Shown here: piece by piece, positions 1 through 5,278 of the stretch | How the letters are laid out: every line of letters starts with the position of its first letter | Numbering within the stretch: position 1 is the stretch's first letter | Program-made: the position numbers and the translations under genes | Notes under the pieces: generated by a model | What the model saw: the letters and a program-made list of their open reading frames with translations, nothing else | Told to the model about the DNA's origin: nothing | The model's database searches: none | Assembly (NCBI GenBank): GCA_903939355.1 | Contig: CAJAHC010000549.1 | Coordinates: forward strand, 1 to 5,278 | Direction of reading: 5' to 3' | Origin: an uncultured Methylococcaceae bacterium | GTDB lineage: Bacteria; Pseudomonadota; Gammaproteobacteria; Methylococcales; Methylomonadaceae | Length of the DNA stretch: 5,278 nt

Positions 1-684
1 AGGGCTTTAAATCGATACCTAAACAGGACAGCCGAAACGACATTACTTGGAGTAGATGTTATTGTCTGGTTAATTGATGGTTTATCTTGGCATGAATATG
101 ATGAAGTTATTTTCAAAAAACTCGAGCAAGCCGGCTTACCTGTTATTCTAGCGGTCAACAAAGTTGATAAAGTAAAAGATAAGGATGAAATACTAGCGTT
201 TTTTGCTCAGGCTCAACATCGATTTCCATTTGAGCATTTGATTCCAATTTCAGCATTAAAAAGGACAAATCTTGATCAGCTTGAAAGTCTAATCATGAAA
301 ATGCTACCCGAGAATCATTTAATCTACCCCGAAGATCAAATTACTGATCGGCCTGAGCGTTTTTTGGCAGCTGAAATTATCAGAGAAAAATTGACCAGAC
401 GTCTAGGTGATGAATTGCCTTATGCCTTAACAGTTGAAATGGAACGCTACGAAGAACTTCCCAACATTACTAAAATATATGCCATTATCTGGGTGGAGCG
501 ACTTACGCAAAAAAATATCGTAATTGGTAAGGACGGCGATATGCTAAAAAAAGTTGGTACAGATGCACGCTTTGATATAGAAAAACTGATTGGCCAAAAA
601 GTCTATTTACAACTTTGGGTTAAGGTTAAAAAGAACTGGTCTGATAATGAGCGTGCCATGCAAAGCTTAGGGTTTAATGACTAA
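1..684 (+). CDS. era: GTPase Era, 3' part (start lies before the window)
   Basis: Era is an essential GTPase that binds 16S rRNA near its 3' end and helps mature the 30S subunit. The reading frame is open from base 1 and gives 227 residues; by comparison with E. coli Era (301 aa) about 70-75 N-terminal residues are missing, including the P-loop and G3 motif. Visible are the G4 motif NKVD (residues 53-56 of the visible part) and the G5 motif SAL (84-86). The linker PEDQITDRPERF follows, then EIIREKL, and a KH domain with its GKDG loop at 176-179 and the typical LWVKVKKNW end. An internal TTG at 238 is not the real start, because the same frame continues upstream with clear G-domain sequence. 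The stop overlaps recO by 8 nt, so the two are probably translationally coupled. Identification is secure from motifs and order along the protein. Confidence 0.97.
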   Translation, partial: RALNRYLNRTAETTLLGVDVIVWLIDGLSWHEYDEVIFKKLEQAGLPVILAVNKVDKVKDKDEILAFFAQAQHRFPFEHLIPISALKRTNLDQLESLIMKMLPENHLIYPEDQITDRPERFLAAEIIREKLTRRLGDELPYALTVEMERYEELPNITKIYAIIWVERLTQKNIVIGKDGDMLKKVGTDARFDIEKLIGQKVYLQLWVKVKKNWSDNERAMQSLGFND

Positions 685-1384
685 TAGTGCTGTTTTTTTG
701 CAACCTGCATTTATACTGCAACAGCGGAAATATAGGGAAACCAGTTTTATTATTGATGCATTAACTCGAGACTTTGGTCGGATTTCATTATTAGCAAAAG
801 GAGTAAGAAAAACCAAATCACCAACTGCCGGCCTTCTGCAACCCTTTAGACCTTTAAATCTGTCCTATTTCGGCAAAGCTGAATTAAAAACGCTAACGAA
901 TGTTGAAATAACCAAACCCTTCGAACCATTACAAGGAGTTGCACTTTATTGCGGCTTTTATGTGAACGAACTGATCACTTGTTTTTTACATAAATACGAC
1001 CCCCACCCTGAAGTATTTGAACTTTATGAAACATGTTTATCCTGTCTTTTGGAGCCTTCAAAAATTGAAGCCAGTTTACGTATTTTTGAACTTGATTTAC
1101 TGACTGCCGTAGGCTACGGCCTACAATTAGACTACGATTCCCATAATAAGACACCAATACGCTCAGCAACAAACTATCACTATAATGAAGAACAAGGGCC
1201 ACTTGAAGCACCTGACGGCAAATACTCAGGAAAAACCTTGTTGGCATTAAAATCAAGGCTGCTAAATGACTCTCATACCCTCCATCAAGCAAAGTTACTG
1301 ATGAGAACCGTTATTTCCGTTTATTTGCAAGGTAAGCCACTAAAAAGCCGATCTGTCATTAACCAAATCATGAATCACCTATAG
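677..1384 (+). CDS. recO: DNA repair protein RecO
   Basis: RecO works with RecF and RecR to load RecA on SSB-coated single-stranded DNA and also anneals complementary strands. The 235-residue product is close to the E. coli length (242). The N-terminal OB-fold (about 1-80) shows the family pattern YRETS (19-23), LAKGVRK (39-45) and GLLQPFRPL (52-60). The rest is the helical domain. The Cys4 zinc finger found in many bacterial RecO proteins is absent: the region after VGYGLQL (145-151) has no CxxC pairs, as in E. coli. A C-terminal GKPLKSR (219-225) matches the enterobacterial protein, after which this one ends a few residues earlier. The start ATG lies inside the last codons of era, with only a short AGGG (669-672) upstream, so translation probably depends on era. 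pdxJ follows after 2 nt. Confidence 0.96.
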   Translation: MTNSAVFLQPAFILQQRKYRETSFIIDALTRDFGRISLLAKGVRKTKSPTAGLLQPFRPLNLSYFGKAELKTLTNVEITKPFEPLQGVALYCGFYVNELITCFLHKYDPHPEVFELYETCLSCLLEPSKIEASLRIFELDLLTAVGYGLQLDYDSHNKTPIRSATNYHYNEEQGPLEAPDGKYSGKTLLALKSRLLNDSHTLHQAKLLMRTVISVYLQGKPLKSRSVINQIMNHL

Positions 1385-1386
1385 AA

Positions 1387-2133
1387 ATGAACAAAAAACC
1401 TATCTTATTGGGCGTAAATATTGACCACGTTGCCACGCTGAGACAAGCCAGAGGCACTCTTTACCCTGAACCGGTTCAGGCTGCATTAGTTGCTGAGCAA
1501 GCAGGGGCTGATGGTATCACAGCACACTTGCGAGAAGACCGCCGACACATCCAGGATAGGGATATTTTTCAATTAAAAGACATGCTGCATACACGGCTTA
1601 ATATGGAAATGGCAGTAACTGATGAGATGATTGCTCTCGCTGTCAAAGTATCTCCTTATGCTTGCTGCCTAGTACCTGAAAAACGTGAAGAATTAACAAC
1701 TGAAGGTGGACTTGATATAGCTAGCAATCCTAATCGTATACAATGGGCTTGTAATGCCTTAAAAAGCGCAGGCATTGAAGTATCTCTTTTTATTGATCCT
1801 GATGAAAGACAAATTGATGCGGCTATAAAAGCTGGAGCACCTGTCATTGAATTGCACACGGGGTGTTATGCCGACGCAAAAAATTCTGAACAACAAGCCA
1901 AAGAACTATTTCGCATCCAGCAAGCTGCCTATTATGCTAATAGTGCCGGATTACAAGTCAACGCGGGCCATGGTTTACATTTCTATAATGTTGAAAAGAT
2001 ATGTGCAATTCCTGAAATAATCGAACTTAATATCGGTCATTCAATTATTGCGCAAGCCTTATTTTCAGGATTGGCGCAGACTGTTAAAGATTTAAAGCAT
2101 ATTATGAGAAAAGCCCGACAAAGTGTTATTTGA
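1387..2133 (+). CDS. pdxJ: Pyridoxine 5'-phosphate synthase PdxJ
   Basis: PdxJ condenses 1-deoxy-D-xylulose 5-phosphate with 3-amino-2-oxopropyl phosphate to form pyridoxine 5'-phosphate, the last ring-forming step of the DXP-dependent vitamin B6 pathway, in the cytoplasm. The 248-residue product (E. coli 243) shows every family block: [16 protein letters not shown] (9-24), [13 protein letters not shown] (43-55), LNMEMA (71-76), [16 protein letters not shown] (95-110), SLFIDPD (133-139), IELHTG (154-159), VNAGHGL (191-197) and ELNIGHSII (213-221). Residues equivalent to the E. coli catalytic His45, Glu72 and His193 are present as His47, Glu74 and His195, so the enzyme should be active. The start is 2 nt after the recO stop and lacks an evident Shine-Dalgarno, which fits coupled translation. 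acpS, the usual next gene in E. coli, does not follow; a convergent gene ends 8 nt away. Confidence 0.98.
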   Translation: MNKKPILLGVNIDHVATLRQARGTLYPEPVQAALVAEQAGADGITAHLREDRRHIQDRDIFQLKDMLHTRLNMEMAVTDEMIALAVKVSPYACCLVPEKREELTTEGGLDIASNPNRIQWACNALKSAGIEVSLFIDPDERQIDAAIKAGAPVIELHTGCYADAKNSEQQAKELFRIQQAAYYANSAGLQVNAGHGLHFYNVEKICAIPEIIELNIGHSIIAQALFSGLAQTVKDLKHIMRKARQSVI

Positions 2134-2141
2134 ACAAAAAA

Positions 2142-3125
2142 TTATTTATTTTCCCCATCAGGAAGTATGTCTTTCGAGTTAAATCCGTACTTTTGCATAC
2201 GGTAAAGCAAGGTATCTCTGGATAGACCTAATAATCTAGCTGACTTGCTACGATTCCCTTTGGTTCGATTTAAAGCCTGATTAATTAAATCCGCCTCTAA
2301 CCTATCAAGTTGCAAGCCATTTTCAGGCAAAGTAAAGGTTGCCACCTTAATTCCCTGACTTTGATTAAAAAACTCGTTGGGAAGATCTGATGAATCAATT
2401 ATTCTTCCCGAAAATAAAATACTGAATCTTTCACACAAATTACGCAACTCTCTTATATTCCCAGGCCATGAATAGCTTTTAAGAACAGTTAGCGCTTGTT
2501 TACTAAATTTTGGCACCTCTATTGAATGTGTTTCTGCCATCATATTCAAAAAATGAACAATGAGATGCTCTATATCCTCGGTTCGCTGAGCTAATCGTGG
2601 AAGCTCTAAAGGTACTACATCAAGTCGATAATATAAGTCCCGTCTAAATTCTCCTAGTTCAACTTGTTTAGTAAGATCAGCGTTAGTTGCGGCGATGATG
2701 CGAACATTGACATTATAAGGCTTGGTATCCCCAACAGAAAGGCACTCCCCAGACTCCAAGAAGCGTAATAATTTTGCCTGAATAGTAATGGGTAGAGAAT
2801 TCACTTCATCAAGGAACAAAGTACCTCCATCAGCTGCTTGAAAAATCCCCGGCTTACTTGAAATTGCTCCCGTAAAAGAACCTTTTTTATGACCAAATAA
2901 TTCAGATTCAATTAGATGCTCAGGTAATGCCGCACAGTTCAAGGTAATAAAAACCTTATCCGCACGAGCACTCCCTTTTTGAATGGCCTTAGCAAATACC
3001 TCTTTTCCGGTACCAGTTTCACCTTTAAGTAATACCGTTACATCTGTAGCGGCAACCATACTGGCACTGCGAATTAAAGAATCCAGTGAGGGCGATTGTC
3101 CAATAATTGACGAAAAATATGTCAT
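2142..3125 (-). CDS. Sigma-54-dependent transcriptional activator, AAA+ and Fis-type HTH only (no receiver domain)
   Basis: A bacterial enhancer-binding protein: it binds upstream DNA and uses ATP hydrolysis to open sigma-54 RNA polymerase promoters. The 327 residues hold only two domains. The AAA+ domain (about 6-250) has Walker A GETGTGKE (35-42), ELFGHKKGSFTGA (75-87) with the sigma-54-contacting loop as GSFTGA instead of GAFTGA, Walker B GTLFLDEV (101-108), sensor I RIIAATN (142-148), arginine-finger segment FRRDLYYRLDVVPL (160-173) and sensor II WPGNIREL (220-227). The C-terminal Fis-type HTH spans about 284-315 (ALNRTKGNRSKSARLLGLS and on). The protein starts directly at the AAA+ domain, like E. 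coli PspF (about 325 aa), so it has no input domain of its own. It lies 7 nt behind the membrane-protein gene with no strong Shine-Dalgarno, which suggests co-transcription and coupling. Family is secure; target genes are unknown. It should not be called pspF on this evidence. Confidence 0.93.
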   Translation of the reverse strand: MTYFSSIIGQSPSLDSLIRSASMVAATDVTVLLKGETGTGKEVFAKAIQKGSARADKVFITLNCAALPEHLIESELFGHKKGSFTGAISSKPGIFQAADGGTLFLDEVNSLPITIQAKLLRFLESGECLSVGDTKPYNVNVRIIAATNADLTKQVELGEFRRDLYYRLDVVPLELPRLAQRTEDIEHLIVHFLNMMAETHSIEVPKFSKQALTVLKSYSWPGNIRELRNLCERFSILFSGRIIDSSDLPNEFFNQSQGIKVATFTLPENGLQLDRLEADLINQALNRTKGNRSKSARLLGLSRDTLLYRMQKYGFNSKDILPDGENK

Positions 3126-3132
3126 AGAAACT

Positions 3133-3861
3133 TTAATGTACCGCCATGTGCGAGGTAATGGCCATTGGATTCAGCCATGGTACAGTAGCAAATAGTGCAA
3201 GAATAATCATAAGTAAACCAACTGCCTCTTTGAAACGCTTTATTCTGGATAACCGTGTTAGCAATTGTGTCATGACGCCCACTCCGATAACGGCAGGCAA
3301 GGTACCCAAACCAAATGCCAGCATGGTCAAGCTACTTTTACTTGCATCACCCGCTGTCGCAGCAAGAGCCAACGCAGAATAGACAAGTCCACATGGCAAC
3401 CAACCCCAGATCATTCCAAAAAGATAAGCCTGTTTCAGATTTTTAACAGGAATAAGTTTCCGACCGTAAGGTTCTATTTTTTTCCACAAAAGCATTCCAG
3501 TTTTTTCAATATACGCAAAACGGGGAAACCAACCCGCTATATATAGACCGGCACTAGCCATAATAACGGCTGAAAGTAGTTGTAAAAACCTGTGTCCATG
3601 AGTTTCACCTAGATGCATGGTCAATAAAGCCTCAATAGCACCTACTAATGCACCAGCAATTGCATAACTGGTGATTCGACCAAAATTATAATTAAATACA
3701 AAAGGTAATAATCGTTTTTTATTATTACGTATTTCAGGGCTAAGGCTAAGTGTTAAGGTTCCAATAATTGAGCCACACATCCCTATGCAGTGCATACTAC
3801 TAAACAAACCCATTACAAAAGCAACCAGATAAGAAGATGTAAATGCAGGATCAAATGACAT
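3133..3861 (-). CDS. Six-helix membrane protein, sulfite exporter TauE/SafE-type (COG2836, DsbD-like transmembrane family)
   Basis: An inner-membrane protein of 242 residues with about six hydrophobic segments (near 11-36, 54-80, 92-111, 145-170, 175-203 and 211-231). Two motifs mark the family: MHCIGMCG (23-30) in the first helix and GWLPCGLVYSAL (153-164) in the fourth. From memory these identify the COG2836 / DsbD_2-type group, often labelled sulfite exporter TauE/SafE and sometimes found near cbb3 oxidase assembly genes. Actual transport of sulfite is not shown for this group. Cys25 and Cys29 in helix 1 and Cys157 after a proline in helix 4 recall the cysteine placement of DsbD/CcdA electron carriers, so thiol-electron or soft-metal handling is an equally good inference. 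No strong Shine-Dalgarno precedes the ATG. The sigma-54 activator gene follows after 7 nt, so the two are likely one unit. Confidence 0.85.
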   Translation of the reverse strand: MSFDPAFTSSYLVAFVMGLFSSMHCIGMCGSIIGTLTLSLSPEIRNNKKRLLPFVFNYNFGRITSYAIAGALVGAIEALLTMHLGETHGHRFLQLLSAVIMASAGLYIAGWFPRFAYIEKTGMLLWKKIEPYGRKLIPVKNLKQAYLFGMIWGWLPCGLVYSALALAATAGDASKSSLTMLAFGLGTLPAVIGVGVMTQLLTRLSRIKRFKEAVGLLMIILALFATVPWLNPMAITSHMAVH

Positions 3862-3903
3862 ATATAGATAAAAGACTCAAGTGGGGAAATAAAATGACAA
3901 TCC

Positions 3904-3922
3904 ACAAAGCATTCTGCTTTGT
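3904..3922 (-). terminator. Small hairpin after pyrF, weak terminator candidate
   Basis: ACAAAGC (3904-3910) and GCTTTGT (3916-3922) form a perfect 7-bp stem with a 5-nt loop, 16 nt past the pyrF stop. On the - strand the sequence after the stem is GGATTGTCATTTTATT, so the T-rich stretch comes about 10 nt late and is interrupted. It could act as a weak or RNA-stabilising 3' end for pyrF, or as a binding dyad in front of the membrane-protein gene, for which no convincing promoter is visible in this 77-nt gap. Confidence 0.35.
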
Positions 3923-3938
3923 AGCTTAAACTAACAAA

Positions 3939-4664
3939 TTAAATATGTGTGAATTGCGCCAAAATCTGCTCCTGAATTTTTTCAGCCATTGCTTTACGAT
4001 TATTAGCATCACGAATTGGCCGTCCTACGACAATATAATCAGCGCCATTCTGAAAAGCCATTTCTACACTCACGACGCGTTTTTGATCATCATCTTCACG
4101 ATTATCTACAGGCCTGATACCGGGTGTAATCACCAATAATTTATGGCCAAGCTCTCCCCTAAGCATAGCAACTTCTAGTCCTGAGGAAACAATTCCATCG
4201 CAACCAATCTGTAAAGCTCGTTTTGCACGCGATAATACTAACTCCCGCACGTCACACTTAAACCCAAGATCATCAAGATCACCACGATCCAAGCTCGTTA
4301 ACGCTGTAACAGCCAACACTTTAAGATCGCCTTTTTCTTTGGCTGCAGCCTCCATAATCGCATCGTTGCCATGGATAGTCGCAAGATCAACTCCTTTGCT
4401 ACTTAATGCTTTTATGGCTCGACCAACTGTTGCAGGAACATCAAAAAACTTTAGATCAACAAATACTTTTTTATTATGCTGCTTAAGCCATTCAATAAAA
4501 CCAAAGTAATCCCCCGACATAAACAACTCCATGCCGACTTTATAAAAGACCACTGAATCGCCAAGTTCTTCTACTAAAGCCTGCGCTTCGAGAATACTGG
4601 GCACATCCAACGCCATAATCAAACGCTCACGGACAGGAATACTTTTGGTTGATAGAAATGACAT
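3939..4664 (-). CDS. pyrF: Orotidine 5'-phosphate decarboxylase PyrF
   Basis: PyrF decarboxylates orotidine 5'-phosphate to UMP, the final step of de novo pyrimidine nucleotide synthesis, as a cytoplasmic TIM-barrel dimer. The 241-residue protein is of normal length for bacterial PyrF. It shows IMALDVP (16-22), FYKVG (40-44) and the signature FVDLKFFDVPATV (68-80), which carry the catalytic Lys-Asp-Lys-Asp set as Lys42, Asp70, Lys72 and Asp75. It also has ATIHGND (95-101), AVTALTSLD (118-126), and the phosphate-binding segments TPGIRP (180-185) and VVGRPI (212-217). All key residues are present, so it should be active. The ATG at 4664 has no clear Shine-Dalgarno; Met17 would start too far into the first strand, so the longer form is preferred. 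It lies 53 nt downstream of the rhodanese gene on the same strand and may be transcribed from that promoter. Confidence 0.97.
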   Translation of the reverse strand: MSFLSTKSIPVRERLIMALDVPSILEAQALVEELGDSVVFYKVGMELFMSGDYFGFIEWLKQHNKKVFVDLKFFDVPATVGRAIKALSSKGVDLATIHGNDAIMEAAAKEKGDLKVLAVTALTSLDRGDLDDLGFKCDVRELVLSRAKRALQIGCDGIVSSGLEVAMLRGELGHKLLVITPGIRPVDNREDDDQKRVVSVEMAFQNGADYIVVGRPIRDANNRKAMAEKIQEQILAQFTHI

Positions 4665-4665
4665 A

Positions 4666-4683
4666 ACTTTTAAAATTTAAAGT
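4666..4683. repeat. Near-palindrome just upstream of the pyrF start
   Basis: ACTTT (4666-4670) and AAAGT (4679-4683) pair around an A+T-rich centre, with one mismatch and two more inner pairs. It lies directly before the pyrF ATG at 4664, over the place where a ribosome binding site would be. It may be a small regulatory element or simply low-complexity A+T sequence. Confidence 0.2.
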
Positions 4684-4717
4684 GAGAGAAATATTTTTAT
4701 TAAAACTGCCAGATATA

Positions 4718-5107
4718 TTATTGTGTTTTTAAACCAGCTTTTTCCCAAGCCATTATCCCACCCTCCATATTATAAACTTTAGAAAATCCAGCTAATTTTA
4801 ATACGTCAACTGCTTTTGCAGAACGACCCCCAGCTTTACATTGTGTTATAAGAGGACTGTCTTTATATTGTTTAAGCTCCAATAAACGTTCATTTAACTG
4901 AGCTAAAGGAATGTGAATTGCTCCGGGAATATGCTGCTCATTCCATTCATCATCTTCACGAACATCGACAATCACGGCTTTTTGCCCAGAGGTCATAACA
5001 GAAGCTTCTTTAGGAGAAATTGATTCGATTGAATCTACGTCTGCATTGGCACATGCCATTAATACGAGGAGAAAGCTTAACTGGAAATACTGCAATAATA
5101 AACGCAT
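4718..5107 (-). CDS. Exported single-domain rhodanese (possible lipoprotein)
   Basis: A rhodanese-like protein of 129 residues that probably moves sulfane sulfur or senses thiols in the cell envelope. Residues 1-22 form a short export signal: Arg2, then a hydrophobic stretch, ending LMACANA. This offers a lipobox-like LMAC with Cys19 for lipid attachment, or an ANA site for signal peptidase I after Ala22. The rhodanese domain follows with VIVDVRE (45-51), HIPGAIHIP (59-67), the active-site loop CKAGGRS (90-96) with Cys90 as the sulfur-carrying residue, and GGIMAW (116-121). The frame stays open for 32 more codons upstream, to an ATG at 5203. The shorter start is chosen because a GGGAG lies 7 nt before it and because it puts the signal sequence at the N-terminus. 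It resembles E. coli PspE or other single-domain rhodaneses in layout only; the substrate is unknown. Confidence 0.9.
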   Translation of the reverse strand: MRLLLQYFQLSFLLVLMACANADVDSIESISPKEASVMTSGQKAVIVDVREDDEWNEQHIPGAIHIPLAQLNERLLELKQYKDSPLITQCKAGGRSAKAVDVLKLAGFSKVYNMEGGIMAWEKAGLKTQ

Positions 5108-5114
5108 ACGATTA

Positions 5115-5119
5115 CTCCC
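5115..5119 (-). promoter_or_regulatory. Ribosome binding site of the rhodanese gene
   Basis: GGGAG on the - strand, 7 nt before the ATG at 5107. It is the only strong Shine-Dalgarno sequence among the - strand genes here and it decides the start: the longer frame opening at 5203 has no comparable site. Confidence 0.8.
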
Positions 5120-5179
5120 GAATTGACAACCTAAATCAGCATAAAGAAAGATATGATCAATAATCTGTAAAAACCAGAT

Positions 5180-5185
5180 ATTATA
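5180..5185 (-). promoter_or_regulatory. Putative sigma-70 -10 box (TATAAT) for the rhodanese gene
   Basis: A perfect TATAAT on the - strand, preceded by TTGAT. It would start transcription near 5173 and leave an untranslated leader of about 66 nt before the ATG at 5107. The -35 position 16-18 bp upstream has only a poor match (GATAAA), so the promoter is either helped by an activator or is not the real one. It is the best candidate for driving the rhodanese gene and perhaps pyrF. Confidence 0.4.
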
Positions 5186-5238
5186 ATCAACATGAACCTG
5201 CATTTATCGCTTTTATTAGCATATATTACAGTAACTTG

Positions 5239-5259
5239 TTTTAACAGTGAATGTTAAAA
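5239..5259. repeat. Perfect 8-bp inverted repeat, 5-nt spacer (possible operator)
   Basis: TTTTAACA (5239-5246) and TGTTAAAA (5252-5259) are exact inverted copies around the spacer GTGAA. The site lies about 55 bp upstream of the TATAAT at 5180, where an activator dimer could bind. It does not match the FNR half-site TTGAT. As an A+T-rich stem without a following T-run on either strand, it is a poor terminator, so an operator-like dyad is the better reading. Confidence 0.4.
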
Positions 5260-5278
5260 TCAGCAAATCGACTAGACA

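Noticed and set aside
975..1292. Open frame of 105 codons antisense to recO
   Set aside because: recO is certain on the other strand, the antisense product has no recognisable motif, and no ribosome binding site or promoter supports it. The same holds for the antisense frames at 1656-1859, 2983-3195, 3146-3546 and 3945-4139.
2508..2527. Sigma-54 promoter-like TGGCAC-CTCTA-TTGA on the + strand
   Set aside because: It lies inside the activator gene on the opposite strand, the -12 element lacks GC, and no gene starts downstream on that strand.
4087..4961. A 15-nt exact direct repeat, TCATCATCTTCACGA, at 4087-4101 (in pyrF) and 4947-4961 (in the rhodanese gene)
   Set aside because: Both copies encode the same short run REDD in unrelated proteins and in the same frame, so shared codons explain it. 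There is no flanking similarity and no third copy was noticed.
5048..5063. TGGCATGTGCCAATGC on the - strand, resembling a -24/-12 promoter
   Set aside because: The GG-to-GC spacing is one base too long and the site lies inside the rhodanese coding region, so it is probably chance.
2142..5107. A phage-shock (Psp) locus, suggested by a PspF-like activator and a PspE-like rhodanese
   Set aside because: No pspA, pspB or pspC is present, the two genes are separated by pyrF and the membrane-protein gene, and both similarities are only of domain layout.
5108..5203. 32-codon N-terminal extension of the rhodanese frame, from an ATG at 5203
   Set aside because: It would bury the signal sequence inside the protein, has no Shine-Dalgarno, and would run over the TATAAT-type promoter and the GGGAG site of the shorter form.

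Overview
The window reads as a stretch of an A+T-rich gammaproteobacterial chromosome. The left part carries the gammaproteobacterial gene order era-recO-pdxJ. The RecO protein resembles the enterobacterial type: it has no zinc-finger cysteines and keeps a C-terminal GKPLKSR motif. PdxJ aligns closely to E. coli PdxJ from memory. A more exact placement, such as an environmental methanotroph-like lineage, would be a guess.

Layout. Positions 1-2133 (+ strand) hold a tightly packed run: the 3' part of era (its start lies before the window), recO overlapping era by 8 nt, and pdxJ 2 nt after recO. The acpS gene that follows pdxJ in E. coli is not here. Instead, 8 nt after the pdxJ stop, a convergent gene ends. 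From 2142 to the right edge all genes are on the - strand. In transcription order they are a small exported single-domain rhodanese (4718-5107), pyrF (3939-4664), a six-helix membrane protein of the TauE/SafE (COG2836, DsbD-like) type (3133-3861), and a sigma-54-dependent activator without a receiver domain (2142-3125). The last two are 7 nt apart and look like one transcription unit. A 77-nt gap with a small hairpin separates them from pyrF.

How the genes relate. Era (30S ribosome assembly), RecO (RecFOR recombination repair) and PdxJ (pyridoxine 5'-phosphate synthesis) share an operon by convention, not by pathway. PyrF makes UMP. The rhodanese and the membrane protein both carry conserved cysteines that suggest envelope sulfur, thiol or metal chemistry. 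The activator has only the AAA+ and Fis-type HTH domains, so any control must come from a partner protein or from its expression level. No RNA genes, insertion sequences, CRISPR arrays or phage genes were seen. No clearly new system is present; the most interesting part is the membrane-protein/activator pair.
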